Positions 14,594-23,858 of a stretch of DNA of 40,482 bases are shown in pieces (the stretch's first letter is position 1; each line of letters opens with the position of its first letter). The position numbers were made by a program, and so were the translations under genes. The notes beneath the pieces were generated by a model that worked only from the letters and a program-made list of their open reading frames with translations, did not search any database and was not told where the DNA came from. The DNA comes from a virus. The stretch spans positions 1-40,482 of IMG/VR virus record IMGVR_UViG_3300046714_000038. One strand, 5' to 3'.

Positions 14594-15240
14594 TTGACTC
14601 CTCCTCCGAAGTGAATTGAGACACCAGCAAACAGAGCGTTGTTGCTTGCCCCAACAGTCACACCCCAAGACTTTTGAACCCGGTAGTCCAAGAAGGCATC
14701 TGGCTTGTATCCGCCAACCTGTGCCTTGGAGACTCCGAGCGTAGCTGTCCAATGCGGGATTGCGAGCTTGCGCAGGTCGTCACGCTCCTTGACGAGAGAA
14801 GGAATGATGACCTTCTTGTCCTGCTCCGAGTCCTTCTGACAAGCATCGAGGTTGACTTTGTTCTCAGCACAGACGATGTTCCCTTTCTGGAAAGCATCGA
14901 GGTTGGCTTGAGGGTCTCCCGTCACAACCAATTGGGCTGGCTGAGTTCCGGTTGCCGGCTGAATCTGAATCTGTGAACCGGAAGGCAGCGGGACGGGGAG
15001 ATACTTGGTAACGGTCTGGATCGTTGCCGGCTTGCTGCGTAGGTTCTCTAGGTCTGCGATCTGTTGCTGGCGAAGGATTTCAATTGCCGCTTGTTGATCC
15101 TTCGCAGCCTGTTGTTTGGTCTCTTGGACAGCAACGTCCAGCTCCAGCTTCTTTCTCTTCTCGTGCTCATAGAACAGGAACACCAGCACGCTGACGATGA
15201 CGATAGCCAACACTGGGTAAAGAATATGATGCTTGGTCAT
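14590..15240 (-). CDS. Membrane-anchored coiled-coil protein, inner-membrane spanin candidate
   Basis: 216 residues. One N-terminal transmembrane helix (YPVLAIVIVSVLVFLFY, about residues 8-24) is followed by a basic patch and a long coiled coil (about 25-70, rich in Q, A and E), then a proline-rich linker and a glycine/aromatic-rich C-terminal beta segment (SWGVTVGAS...GVSIHFGGG). An N-terminal anchor plus coiled coil next to a lysozyme is the arrangement of Rz-type spanins, which disrupt the outer membrane; the beta-rich end is unusual for Rz. It could instead be another lysis or structural protein. ATG at 15240 follows AAGGAGCG. Confidence 0.55.
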   Translation of the reverse strand: MTKHHILYPVLAIVIVSVLVFLFYEHEKRKKLELDVAVQETKQQAAKDQQAAIEILRQQQIADLENLRSKPATIQTVTKYLPVPLPSGSQIQIQPATGTQPAQLVVTGDPQANLDAFQKGNIVCAENKVNLDACQKDSEQDKKVIIPSLVKERDDLRKLAIPHWTATLGVSKAQVGGYKPDAFLDYRVQKSWGVTVGASNNALFAGVSIHFGGGVK

Positions 15241-15276
15241 AGGTAAACGCTCCTTGGGCGCATGGACGAACAATGG

Positions 15277-15588
15277 TTAGAGGTTGACGAGTTTGATGCG
15301 ATGGTCTTCTGCTCGGGAGACCTCCGCAGCTAGAGCTTCAATTATCGTATCGTGGTCACCCTTGATTGCATCCTGACTCTTGGGTTCGTCCTGGTGAACC
15401 GTCATCGAGGATTGAAGCACAGTCTTGCCGCAAGTGGCGCGGTAAGCAACGCTTGGTGGGACGGTAGCCTTGATGTAATACTCCACCAGGGACTCCGTTC
15501 CATCTTCATTGGTGACCTTCTTTTCTTTTACAATGCCGGCTGCCTTGGCCGCATCATAAGTATCAGGTATCAATTTCAAATCAGCCAT
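15277..15588 (-). CDS. Small hypothetical virion or tail-associated protein
   Basis: 103 residues, acidic, with alternating strands (ESLVEYYIKATVPPSVAY) and helix (DHDTIIEALAAEVSRAE). ATG at 15588 is preceded by AAAGGAGACC. The stop of the large receptor-binding candidate lies 8 bases upstream, so they are co-transcribed. Position between tail fibre and lysis genes suggests a tail or lysis accessory role. No family recognised. Confidence 0.6.
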   Translation of the reverse strand: MADLKLIPDTYDAAKAAGIVKEKKVTNEDGTESLVEYYIKATVPPSVAYRATCGKTVLQSSMTVHQDEPKSQDAIKGDHDTIIEALAAEVSRAEDHRIKLVNL

Positions 15589-15598
15589 ACGGTCTCCT

Positions 15599-17836
15599 TT
15601 ACTCAACACCAACAAGACGAACTTCGTAAATGTTCAACAGCAATGTTCCTGCTGTATCTGATCCGAGTGTACGTGCTTGAATCGTTATGTTCAATTGAGA
15701 TAGATTTGTTGTAACAGGTATTGGCGCAATATACTTCTGCATAGCTGCGGTGACCCCAGGGCCCACCGTAGTTAATTGCCCAGTCTGTGCATTAACAATA
15801 TTGACTCTTGCGCCAGCGGCTCCATTCAGAGTATTGGTTGGTACTGAAAATGTAATCTCAATATTTAAAGATATCCACTTCTTGAGCATAGGAGTTAATA
15901 TGCCACCACCTGGGCCGATTGCAATAGAATTTACTCCAGAGTTCCCCGTCACACTTAACTGGGCGAATGTGGAAGCATCAAGATCAATACCATTGTTGAT
16001 ATTTGCAACTGCTCCATTGCCTGCTGGTACGCTATTGAAAGAAGGGAAATATATTGCTGTGGTTGATCCGTGTTGTGCTCCAACTCCTCCATCATAGTTG
16101 CCAACGGTGTCAATGGCTCCTGCTTTAGGGGTGTTGATTGAGCCAACTAGGAACCTTCCGTACACTCCCAATGCATCTTCCTTCAACAAACGTGCCGTAT
16201 ACGTTACGGCTCCGAGCGATTGCCCAACAAGCAAAGGATCGTCATATGTGATGTAGTAAAGAGTATCCAAACTTAATGATGTCAAAGAAGCGGAGTTCAA
16301 TGATAGGTCTCCACGACTCTTGATGCGATTGGTAAAGGCAGCCACAGCCACTGTTCCTGCATTCGTTGCGGTCAACGCATTGGTCAAAGGACGGTAGGCC
16401 AAGTCTCCTGCACTTCCTTTAACATTCACTGATCCATCAGGGATGAAATCCAGGTTACCATATTTATCTGAGACATCGTCAGTCCCAAAAGCTGGCGGCC
16501 CAAGCAAGAATGCCGGAGGAGCCGCATTGCTCCTTGCCCGGTGAGCCACAACCAGGACTCGGATCACTCCCTCATGCCGCAGAGCAACACCAGAGGCTCC
16601 CGAGTCGAAGCGCCAGTCATTGATCGTAACAACTCCGCTTCCATCAATCGTAGAATTGATCAGGGATATGCGGCCAGTCGAATTGCTGGAAGGCCCAGTG
16701 TTGAACCAATCCCAGATGTACATCAATTCTGCTCTCACATATGTATAGCCATCCAGCGGAGACGTTGGCAGAGGGATTGTATTGCTGTTGGAGTAATTGG
16801 TAAAGCCAAAGAACTCCGGACTACAGACGGCTTGGCCTATGTTCCGGTTCAATTGCTTGACTGTGCTGGCCCGCAAGGTCTGACCGGGAGCAAACACGCT
16901 GTCGGCAATCTCAGCAAAGCTGTTCTGGATCGTAGGGAAGGTCGTGCCCAAGGCTCGGGTGCAGAAGGCAAAGACCGCAACCTTGCCATTCGTATAGGTG
17001 TGCGATCCGCTCGATTCGTACTCCACGCTCGTATTGCCGATGCGGACGGCTCCGCTGGTTCCTACATTGGCCGTCCAATCTTGGAGCTGGCCCTTGGTGA
17101 TGGCTGGTTTGATTGGGTTGTTATTGCTATCCGTATCCGCAGTCCATCGCATCGAGGTCATGAAGACGCAATCAGCATAAGCATACGTGTGCGCATCCGC
17201 CGGACTGATTGGCTGAGGGACGGTTGCTCCGTTGAAGAACTCTCCCATGTAGATGACTTCTTGATTGATGACGCCAAACTTAGCATCGCCATTTATGTCA
17301 GTCATCAGCCCAGTCGTCAAGGCGAAGTCAGTAGCAAAGTCTGCATCAACATGCCGATTGAAGGAGGGAGACGAAGCAATCAGCAACTTGGTCTTCTGCC
17401 TTTGCGCAATGGTAAAGACCTGAAGCACTCCATCGTTCGTCGTGGCCTGATTGTCTTTATGATCCTGGTTACCTCTGTACCCAACTTCGCTGAACACAAC
17501 TCCTGTGGCCTGATCAACATTCCAGATTCCATACCACATCGTCCAGGGTTCCCGGTAGCTGGCCCATCCGCTCTTTGCATCGGCGGTGTTCTGAATTCCC
17601 CACATATAGATGAGCTCATCGCGTCCATATGTGTAACCATCCACCGGACTCTGCGGCAGCACAACCGTCTGCCCATGTGCATAGTTGCCTGTAAATATTT
17701 CTAGACGCACAAGACCAAATGCAGCATTGGAATTGATCCGTGTGAAGTGAGCTCCAAGAGCATTCTTGCCAGATGCGAGAGGAGCATTTGACAGATCACT
17801 AAATCCAGGGATGGTTGTGAGAGTTATGGTTGGCAT
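15599..17836 (-). CDS. Large virion protein with three tandem modules, receptor-binding or tail-tip candidate
   Basis: 745 residues. Three modules of about 148 residues can be seen: each has a P-x-SP-x-DGYTY-x-R-x-EL-x-Y-W type block (near 61-79, 207-231 and 355-375) and ends in a G-x-V-x-VF-x-x-A-x-R strand (near 136-147, 284-294 and about 430). The second copy is the most diverged. The C-terminal third differs and is Gly/Ala/Thr-rich. Repeated beta modules between hub and lysis genes fit a tail-tip or receptor-binding protein; this comes from position and composition. ATG at 17836, 3 bases after the upstream stop. Confidence 0.65.
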   Translation of the reverse strand: MPTITLTTIPGFSDLSNAPLASGKNALGAHFTRINSNAAFGLVRLEIFTGNYAHGQTVVLPQSPVDGYTYGRDELIYMWGIQNTADAKSGWASYREPWTMWYGIWNVDQATGVVFSEVGYRGNQDHKDNQATTNDGVLQVFTIAQRQKTKLLIASSPSFNRHVDADFATDFALTTGLMTDINGDAKFGVINQEVIYMGEFFNGATVPQPISPADAHTYAYADCVFMTSMRWTADTDSNNNPIKPAITKGQLQDWTANVGTSGAVRIGNTSVEYESSGSHTYTNGKVAVFAFCTRALGTTFPTIQNSFAEIADSVFAPGQTLRASTVKQLNRNIGQAVCSPEFFGFTNYSNSNTIPLPTSPLDGYTYVRAELMYIWDWFNTGPSSNSTGRISLINSTIDGSGVVTINDWRFDSGASGVALRHEGVIRVLVVAHRARSNAAPPAFLLGPPAFGTDDVSDKYGNLDFIPDGSVNVKGSAGDLAYRPLTNALTATNAGTVAVAAFTNRIKSRGDLSLNSASLTSLSLDTLYYITYDDPLLVGQSLGAVTYTARLLKEDALGVYGRFLVGSINTPKAGAIDTVGNYDGGVGAQHGSTTAIYFPSFNSVPAGNGAVANINNGIDLDASTFAQLSVTGNSGVNSIAIGPGGGILTPMLKKWISLNIEITFSVPTNTLNGAAGARVNIVNAQTGQLTTVGPGVTAAMQKYIAPIPVTTNLSQLNITIQARTLGSDTAGTLLLNIYEVRLVGVE

Positions 17837-17839
17837 ATT

Positions 17840-19207
17840 TTATCCCAATATGTGGCCGGCGTCAGCATTAGAATATTGATCTGTGTCGCTACACATATAC
17901 ATGTATGTGTTCGATCCTCCGGTATAGTTGGCCGTTCCATTCGGAGCAATCAGGAAGTTGCCTATGAAGCTCAAGAAGCTCGCATCAATCATCGTAAAGG
18001 TCATTAGACCTTCGGTGAAGTTAAACTTTCTATCGACAATTTCAAACAGCTTGTTTGTTACGCCAACGACTCCTGCCTTGCGATCTGGGATGTCAGGATG
18101 CGTGACCGCAACAATGTCTCCCGGCTCCAGCAAACAGGTTTGCCAAATCGAGTCCGCAGCCCCTTGATCAAACTTGATGTTCTTTAATCCGTACCGACCA
18201 AAGATCATACGAGCCGTCATCCTGGCAATTATGAACCCTTGGAGACCGCTCCTCATGCCATCAGCAGGGATGATTTGTTCTCCAAATTGACCATAAAGAG
18301 AAGTGCTGGGGGAATAAATCTCAGTATCAATGGCCATGTAGTTGCTGGATGCATTTGATGTCCCATCGTCCTTGTCGAATTGAAACTGAACGATGTTCAC
18401 CATGTCAACCTGTTCCGCATCTGGTATTGCCGTCCAAGCTCCTGGCCCAAGAGTGTAGACGGGAGACGGAGTGGTCAGAGGAGTGAAGAAGTTGACGGTG
18501 ATCTTGCCTAAGCTATTGACCCAGAGGTAACCTCCGAGCGGTTTGAGGAGCTGCTGCTTAATGAAGTCTGCTGCCGCAACGGATTGCGTCAACCGGAAGC
18601 TGAATTGAATGCCATTGAATGGGCCGTCCCGATAGCCTTGAATCTTTGTTGCGTCAATCAGGCCAGCAGCAAGTCCAACCTGTGTGTTGAGTATATCAAG
18701 CAAGATGTCGAGAGGATGAGCATTCAAGGTATGTGGGTTATTCCCATCGGTGGGATTCCCGCTGTCACCTAAAGGGTAAATGACTTTGCTGAGTTTGGCG
18801 CTGATGTCCGAGCAATTGAATACATACTCGGAGTTCCCATTTGTGCTCCCCACAGTATCGATATACCCGGTAAATACCGTCGTAAAATCCGCTTGAGCCA
18901 AACCAGGGAGACCGACACTGATTGTGATCTGTTTGCCTTCAAAGACGAATCCAGGGAAGTCTGATGTTAGGACTCCTTTGAAATCAAGAACATTGAAGAA
19001 GATGGTTGATTGGTCGGCTCCTCCGTCAAGATCGTGAATGGCAGTGGCAAGGGCATCAATCGAAGTGATCCAATCATATTGCCCGCCGATACCACTCTTG
19101 TAGTTGGTGAAGGAACGGAAGTAACCTGCGATCTGTATCCAAAGAAGTATTTGGCCATTACGGAACGCAGCAAGTGCCGTCGTAAAATTAGATGTCGCAG
19201 TTATCAT
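17840..19207 (-). CDS. Tail hub / baseplate-like protein
   Basis: 455 residues. The first half has the layout of siphovirus hub proteins: KQITISVGLPGL, TTVFTGYIDTV and YVFNCSDISAKL, i.e. a beta domain ending in a TGYID turn and a core domain. The second half has a PGDIVAVTHPDIPD motif and a FTEGLMTFTMID stretch typical of hub and tail-associated proteins that sit between the distal tail protein and the fibre. ATG at 19207 forms an ATGA overlap with the upstream gene; a longer frame to 19270 was rejected as it reads into that gene. Confidence 0.65.
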   Translation of the reverse strand: MITATSNFTTALAAFRNGQILLWIQIAGYFRSFTNYKSGIGGQYDWITSIDALATAIHDLDGGADQSTIFFNVLDFKGVLTSDFPGFVFEGKQITISVGLPGLAQADFTTVFTGYIDTVGSTNGNSEYVFNCSDISAKLSKVIYPLGDSGNPTDGNNPHTLNAHPLDILLDILNTQVGLAAGLIDATKIQGYRDGPFNGIQFSFRLTQSVAAADFIKQQLLKPLGGYLWVNSLGKITVNFFTPLTTPSPVYTLGPGAWTAIPDAEQVDMVNIVQFQFDKDDGTSNASSNYMAIDTEIYSPSTSLYGQFGEQIIPADGMRSGLQGFIIARMTARMIFGRYGLKNIKFDQGAADSIWQTCLLEPGDIVAVTHPDIPDRKAGVVGVTNKLFEIVDRKFNFTEGLMTFTMIDASFLSFIGNFLIAPNGTANYTGGSNTYMYMCSDTDQYSNADAGHILG

Positions 19208-20061
19208 ACCCAGACCCTCATGTCGATGGAGAATGTTGCATGGCCAAACGCGGTTCGTTTGGGTGACCAATCCATATCATCCAAGGAGTAATCCGTATGA
19301 GAAAGGAAGTTTGTGCTGTCTGGATAATAGGTGAATGCTCCTCCGTTCTGTGCATAATTCATAAACGTCACCCATTGAGGGATGTCTGCCTGAGGCACAA
19401 AGGTAAAGACGAGAGGATTGAATTGGTCTGTGCGTTCCACAATGGACTGCTTGATGCCGCTCGATGTAATCGAGTCGTGACGAAGGACTGTGCGCTGGTT
19501 GGCAAGCAGTTTCCCCACTGCTGGGTAAGAAGGAGCGACAATGCTGCGCAAGGAAGCTCCCCAAAGGTAAACGAACTCCGCTGCCGTCTCCGCATTACCG
19601 ACAAACCCTATACCAACTGCAAGATTGTCGCTGTTTGCTATTGCTAACCCAATGGTATCAAAGATAATCAACCACCAGCCACCAGTCAAGGCAATCATTG
19701 TTATCCCGGCAGCTCCAGTCGTATATGTTACCACTCCCGTCCCGTAATTGACTGTGCAAGCCAAGATCGTCGTAGATGATGTGACATCAAAAAGATTGAA
19801 GCTGTTCCCATCCACGGCTCCCGAGCCTTGCTTGGCATAAATGAAGAACTTCTTGCCAGAGGCTTTGCCGGCTCCGTTGACCGTCTGGCTAAGTGTGGTT
19901 GCTGCGGAAGCGGTTGCTGCGACCTTCATTGCCGTCACAGAACCATCCGGAGCCGCAGTTGCGTTTGGAGTCAGCGTCACATTGGTCTTAGACCAGGAAG
20001 CTTGACTAAAGTCGTTGGCATTCAATATGCCTTCATCGAAGGTGAACAATGGCGTTATCAT
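19204..20061 (-). CDS. Distal-tail-like protein with N-terminal carbohydrate-binding-like module
   Basis: 285 residues. Residues 10-165 resemble a jelly-roll sugar-binding module common in phage structural proteins (NDFSQASWSKTNVT...APDGSVTAMKV). Residues 195-285 resemble the DUF2460-type distal tail protein fold (ERTDQFNPLVFTF...FSIDMRVWV), which adapts the tail tube to the hub. The fusion would place a sugar binder at the tail tip. I chose ATG 20061 because AAAGAGGT lies upstream at good spacing; a TTG two codons earlier is poor. Starts 2 bases after the tape measure stop. Confidence 0.6.
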   Translation of the reverse strand: MITPLFTFDEGILNANDFSQASWSKTNVTLTPNATAAPDGSVTAMKVAATASAATTLSQTVNGAGKASGKKFFIYAKQGSGAVDGNSFNLFDVTSSTTILACTVNYGTGVVTYTTGAAGITMIALTGGWWLIIFDTIGLAIANSDNLAVGIGFVGNAETAAEFVYLWGASLRSIVAPSYPAVGKLLANQRTVLRHDSITSSGIKQSIVERTDQFNPLVFTFVPQADIPQWVTFMNYAQNGGAFTYYPDSTNFLSHTDYSLDDMDWSPKRTAFGHATFSIDMRVWV

Positions 20062-20063
20062 CG

Positions 20064-23000
20064 TCAAGACCTCTTTGTGACTCGGAACGAATTGCTTGAA
20101 GTTATGTTGCCCTGACCTCGGATCACTTTCCTACTCATATCCTTCATAACCTTGTTCAAGTTGTCTGGGCTAATCATGCCCTTAACATTGACGTGGATTG
20201 TTGTCCCAGAGCTTTGCAGATACGGCGCCAATGCAGCTCCAATTGCCGTCATAGCGGCTGGATCATCAAGTGGTATTGCGGCTTCCCGGCTCTGCCCCGA
20301 GGAAGACCCGTGGACAGAGTCTCCGATGATAGCCAAAGTTGGGCCTGTGACCAGACCTCCTTTTGCAAAGGATTGGATGTTTGTGTGCTGAACCGGAGCT
20401 GCTGCGGCGGGTTGACTAGAGGAGCTATCAGTGATGCTGGAAGATGATGAGGAGCTTGTCCCGGCTGTAGCTGTGCTCTTAGGATTGATGGCTGCTGCGA
20501 TACTACCAGCAACAACAGCGAATCCTCCAAGCTCAGCAGCAGCAGTGAAGGCAGCAGCAGCACGATCATATTGCATGGAAGCAAGCATAGCAAATCCATA
20601 AGCCAACCAATAGACGGCTTCCACCGCAGCTCTGGCTGCATACTCTGCCAAGATTTGTGCTGTGGCTTTGCGCATAGCAGTCCCAAGACTCTCCTGCCCA
20701 AGTATCCAAGACTGGATAGCACTGGCCTCAGCAGCCCCCATCGCATTCAACATATCCTTTGCCACCTGGGCCATGTTGACGATTACGTCCCGAGTCTTTG
20801 GCGCTCCTCGATGCCAAGCATCAAAGAAGTTCAGGGACAAGATGTTTACTTTGCCCACGACAGCTCCGAGACGATCCAAGGCCAAGGTCGTTTGATCTAA
20901 CTCTTTGCGGAGCATTTGAAGTTGTGCCTGATCTCCGCTTGCCAAAGCAGCACCAATCTTGAGGTTGAGCAACTTCTCCTTTGCCAACAAGATGTCGTGA
21001 TAGCTGCTTGTGCCAGACTTCTCAATCTCCTTGAATGCTATCTCCGCAACCTTGGCTTCCCTCTCAAGCTCATCTGCACTCTTCAATCCCAACTGGTGGA
21101 AGCTATCCAGGATCGCATCATCCGTCTGAAGAGCAAACATCTCACGATGCTCTTGTGCCTGTTGATCTAAGAGCGCAATCTTATCATTGATCTGTTTCCT
21201 GGCGAGGAGTTCTTGAGGCTCCATAGAGTCCCGCTCAAAGACCAATGATTGAATCTTCCGAGCGTGCTCTTGTTCAAAAGCCTGCTCTTGCAAGACCCGT
21301 AGTTGACCATGAGTCATCCGAGCCGTCTGCACCAGATAGGTATAATAGGAGTCATCCGCTTTAGCCTTGTCTGTGGCCAGCGCAAGCTCCTGCTTATTGT
21401 CTTCTGCTGCCAAGCGTTTCTGTTCTTGTGAGTAAGCTCTACGAGCTTCTGTCAACTTCACTAACTGGGCTTGATATGCATCAGACTGTGCTCCCCATGT
21501 TTGAAGCAAGAACTGTGCCAAAGAATTTTCTAGGTTGACGCGCTCCTCTGTGCCTTGCTTGGTGCCGGAGATTGCAAGCTGAATGGACTTCTCCTGTTCA
21601 CTGGCGCGCTTCCGATACGACTCCTGGTCAATCTTGAGCAGGTTCTCTTTATGCTGTGTTGCCAAAGCTGCAAGGTGACCTTGAGCCTCTATGATGGCTG
21701 CTTGATTCTTTACTCCATCTTCTTGAAGCAAGGCTATCTTGCCCTGGAGTGCAGAACGGTTCTGGGAGTAACTTTGATTCTCGTAATCTATTTCCGACTT
21801 CAGCAATTGTGCATAGGTGATCTGCCCGCGCTCATAGCGGACTTTATCGTACTCAACATCAAGTGCCGATTTAGCTGCTTGAACTGCTTTTGTGGCAGTG
21901 ATGCCGGCAGAACCAACTTCCAGCTCCCGCTGCGCAGCCTCTTTGGCGCGACGTTCTCCTTCAGCCTTGTCTCGATCATCATCCAGCTTTGTTCCAGCCT
22001 CCAACTGCTGCTTGATGGATTTGATGGCTGCAAATTTACGTTCTAAAATCTCTGCATCTTCTCCACTAATGATCTTGCCGGTGCCAAAATTAGATAATGG
22101 CCCTTCTGTCAATAGCTTATTGTTCTTTAAGATTATGTCATTCAATCTATCATATTCCGTGGTTGTGAGTTCGATACCTTTCCTATAACCAGCCATCTTG
22201 TCATCAGGGTGAGCATCTGCTGCTTCATGCATTGCAGAAACAAGGTCTGCCTTAAACTTGTTCACCTCTTTGGTGGCCTTGGTGAACCCGGAACCAAAAT
22301 CAAGGAACTTCTTTTGATCAGAAAATTGAGAGGCCAAAGCCTCCAGCTCAGTGACTATGGATTTGAGGGTCTGATCGGCGGTGCTGCGCATATGCTGAAG
22401 AGCAAAATCCAAAGCAGCAACTGGGCCTTGCGTCATACGGATGAAGGCTTGCTCTTGCTGCTCAATCTCCTCCTGGATATGTATGCTGGTGTCTCGGAAG
22501 TCCGAGTCCACCTTGACCCAGGCTTCCCGAATCATCTCAGATTTCTCTCTCCACTCCGTCAGCTTCTCAATGCCGTCAGCCAACAGTTTCAAGATAACCA
22601 GAACCATGGTTACATTGAAAGCAGCCGACAAAGCAGCTCCAACTCCAGGGAGCTTACTGATCCAACCAGCAAGATGACGATCCACACCCAAGCCCAGCTC
22701 CCGGTTCAAGGACATAATCTCAGCCTTGCCTTCACGGAAGTGCTCTGCGGTCTTGCTCCCGGCTTCCTTCGTCGCAACCGCCAATGCCGCAGCCGATGCA
22801 GCAGCCGTCTGTTGTGCCGCAGCCAAAGCTAAGACCGCAGCCGTATCATCAGCCCCATTCTTCTTCACCAACGCCAGAGCCTCAGCCAAGGACTTCTGAG
22901 CCGCAGTGTTTGCTGCGGTAGCTTGAGCCACCCGCATAAACGATTCGCTAATCACTACGCTAGCCGCAGCTCCTTGCTTCCCGGCTCCTTCTAAACTTGC

Positions 23001-23135
23001 CCCGAGCTGATTCACTGATGCTGTTGCTGGGGCAAGTTTAGTCGCAGCTTGGGACTCGATACTATCAAACGCAAGCTCCAACTGAGTTGAATCGCCAAGG
23101 AACCTTAATACTGCATCACCCAATTCGATTGCCAC
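20064..23135 (-). CDS. Tail tape measure protein
   Basis: 1,023 residues, by far the longest helical protein here, in the standard place after the tail chaperones. It has long Ala/Gln/Glu-rich coiled-coil stretches (about 250-730), a hydrophobic segment near 165-190 (NVTMVLVILKLLADG), a second around 850-900, and a C-terminus ending in SFAKGGLVTGPTLAIIGDS and AAIPLDD, blocks typical of tape measure proteins. It sets tail length and later helps DNA entry. GTG start at 23135 preceded by GAGGTGA; the upstream gene overlaps it by 20 bases. Length predicts a tail of about 150 nm using the usual 0.15 nm per residue. Confidence 0.93.
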   Translation of the reverse strand: MAIELGDAVLRFLGDSTQLELAFDSIESQAATKLAPATASVNQLGASLEGAGKQGAAASVVISESFMRVAQATAANTAAQKSLAEALALVKKNGADDTAAVLALAAAQQTAAASAAALAVATKEAGSKTAEHFREGKAEIMSLNRELGLGVDRHLAGWISKLPGVGAALSAAFNVTMVLVILKLLADGIEKLTEWREKSEMIREAWVKVDSDFRDTSIHIQEEIEQQEQAFIRMTQGPVAALDFALQHMRSTADQTLKSIVTELEALASQFSDQKKFLDFGSGFTKATKEVNKFKADLVSAMHEAADAHPDDKMAGYRKGIELTTTEYDRLNDIILKNNKLLTEGPLSNFGTGKIISGEDAEILERKFAAIKSIKQQLEAGTKLDDDRDKAEGERRAKEAAQRELEVGSAGITATKAVQAAKSALDVEYDKVRYERGQITYAQLLKSEIDYENQSYSQNRSALQGKIALLQEDGVKNQAAIIEAQGHLAALATQHKENLLKIDQESYRKRASEQEKSIQLAISGTKQGTEERVNLENSLAQFLLQTWGAQSDAYQAQLVKLTEARRAYSQEQKRLAAEDNKQELALATDKAKADDSYYTYLVQTARMTHGQLRVLQEQAFEQEHARKIQSLVFERDSMEPQELLARKQINDKIALLDQQAQEHREMFALQTDDAILDSFHQLGLKSADELEREAKVAEIAFKEIEKSGTSSYHDILLAKEKLLNLKIGAALASGDQAQLQMLRKELDQTTLALDRLGAVVGKVNILSLNFFDAWHRGAPKTRDVIVNMAQVAKDMLNAMGAAEASAIQSWILGQESLGTAMRKATAQILAEYAARAAVEAVYWLAYGFAMLASMQYDRAAAAFTAAAELGGFAVVAGSIAAAINPKSTATAGTSSSSSSSITDSSSSQPAAAAPVQHTNIQSFAKGGLVTGPTLAIIGDSVHGSSSGQSREAAIPLDDPAAMTAIGAALAPYLQSSGTTIHVNVKGMISPDNLNKVMKDMSRKVIRGQGNITSSNSFRVTKRS

Positions 23136-23343
23136 GAGTCACCTCATCCACTGGAAGTTTCATTTCTGCAAACAGCTCCTTATCACTCACCTTGTTTACC
23201 TCTGGTGGAGCTTCCGGAGCCTCTGGAGATTGAGCCTTTGCTAAACGCTTGATACGAACGGTACGCTTGATGAACATAAGGGTAAGAAGCTCTTCTGTCC
23301 ACCAACGGTTAATGTACACAGGGTCTTTGCCCCAATCACTCAT
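23116..23343 (-). CDS. Small tail-assembly protein (second chaperone position)
   Basis: 75 residues; N-terminus WGKDPVYINRWWTEELLTLMF resembles the second tail chaperone frame found between tail tube and tape measure genes (lambda T-like); a helix and a proline-rich spacer (APEAPPEV) follow. In lambda-like phages this part is made as a fusion by ribosomal frameshifting; here it has its own ATG at 23343, overlapping the previous stop (ATGA), so re-initiation is more likely. Ends 20 bases inside the tape measure gene. Confidence 0.6.
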   Translation of the reverse strand: MSDWGKDPVYINRWWTEELLTLMFIKRTVRIKRLAKAQSPEAPEAPPEVNKVSDKELFAEMKLPVDEVTRGNRIG

Positions 23344-23774
23344 TGCGGTTTCGTAGATTTCTCCGATGCTGGGAAGCTCGATGCCAGGCCCAAGGTCTGA
23401 CTCATAGCTTTGAGCTCCCCGAGAAAAGGGAAAGCAACCTGCACAATCTGCCCAAAGACTCTGGACATCTGCTCCTCTGTTCCCTCTTCCTCAATCGTCT
23501 CCTTGGGAAGATCAGGAGCATATGTGAAGATCAAGTCTGCCATCTTCTCAGGGAAGCTGAGAAAGACAAACGCAAGACCACTCACAAAGACCTCGGATGT
23601 GTTGGTGTCCTGCTTAAGTGCGGCAGCTATTGTCTGAATCTGCCCTATCAGGTTCTCTCTCCACTTCCTGGCCTTGAGGATAGTAAGAGGTTTGATTTTG
23701 TATTCCTTGTCGCCAAATTTGACGGTGATTGGCAACTGCCCGATGATTTCATCTTCTGTGCGGTCAGGTAACAT
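23340..23774 (-). CDS. Tail assembly chaperone (G-like)
   Basis: 144 residues. Begins ITVKFGDKEYKIKPLTILKARKW, a pattern of phage tail chaperones that coat the tape measure protein during tail assembly, followed by helices including FVSGLAFVFLSFPEKM and an acidic segment. Position directly between tail tube and tape measure supports this. ATG at 23774 follows CCAAGGAGAC. I looked for a slippery heptamer near the stop and found none, so the classical frameshift with the next frame is not supported. Confidence 0.7.
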   Translation of the reverse strand: MLPDRTEDEIIGQLPITVKFGDKEYKIKPLTILKARKWRENLIGQIQTIAAALKQDTNTSEVFVSGLAFVFLSFPEKMADLIFTYAPDLPKETIEEEGTEEQMSRVFGQIVQVAFPFLGELKAMSQTLGLASSFPASEKSTKPQ

Positions 23775-23816
23775 GTTGTAGTCTCCTTGGGACTATTCTT
23801 GCTGAGAACTCCCCGA

Positions 23817-23846
23817 GGGAGCCTCCAGGGACAACCGGAGGCTCCC
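23817..23846. terminator. 10-bp hairpin after the major tail protein gene
   Basis: Perfect inverted repeat GGGAGCCTCC/GGAGGCTCCC with a 10-nt loop, 12 bases past the tail tube stop (minus strand). No T-run follows, so it may slow RNA polymerase or block 3'-exonuclease rather than terminate fully; this would raise tail tube mRNA relative to the chaperones. Confidence 0.6.
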
Positions 23847-23858
23847 GAGGATTTGAGG

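Noticed and set aside
16541-17704. Plus-strand frame of 387 codons opposite the tail-tip protein
   Set aside because: Antisense in the late block; the minus-strand frame has repeats and fits gene order.
23341-23420. Slippery heptamer for a -1 frameshift in the tail chaperone gene
   Set aside because: No X-XXY-YYZ sequence in the expected place; ATGA coupling seen instead.
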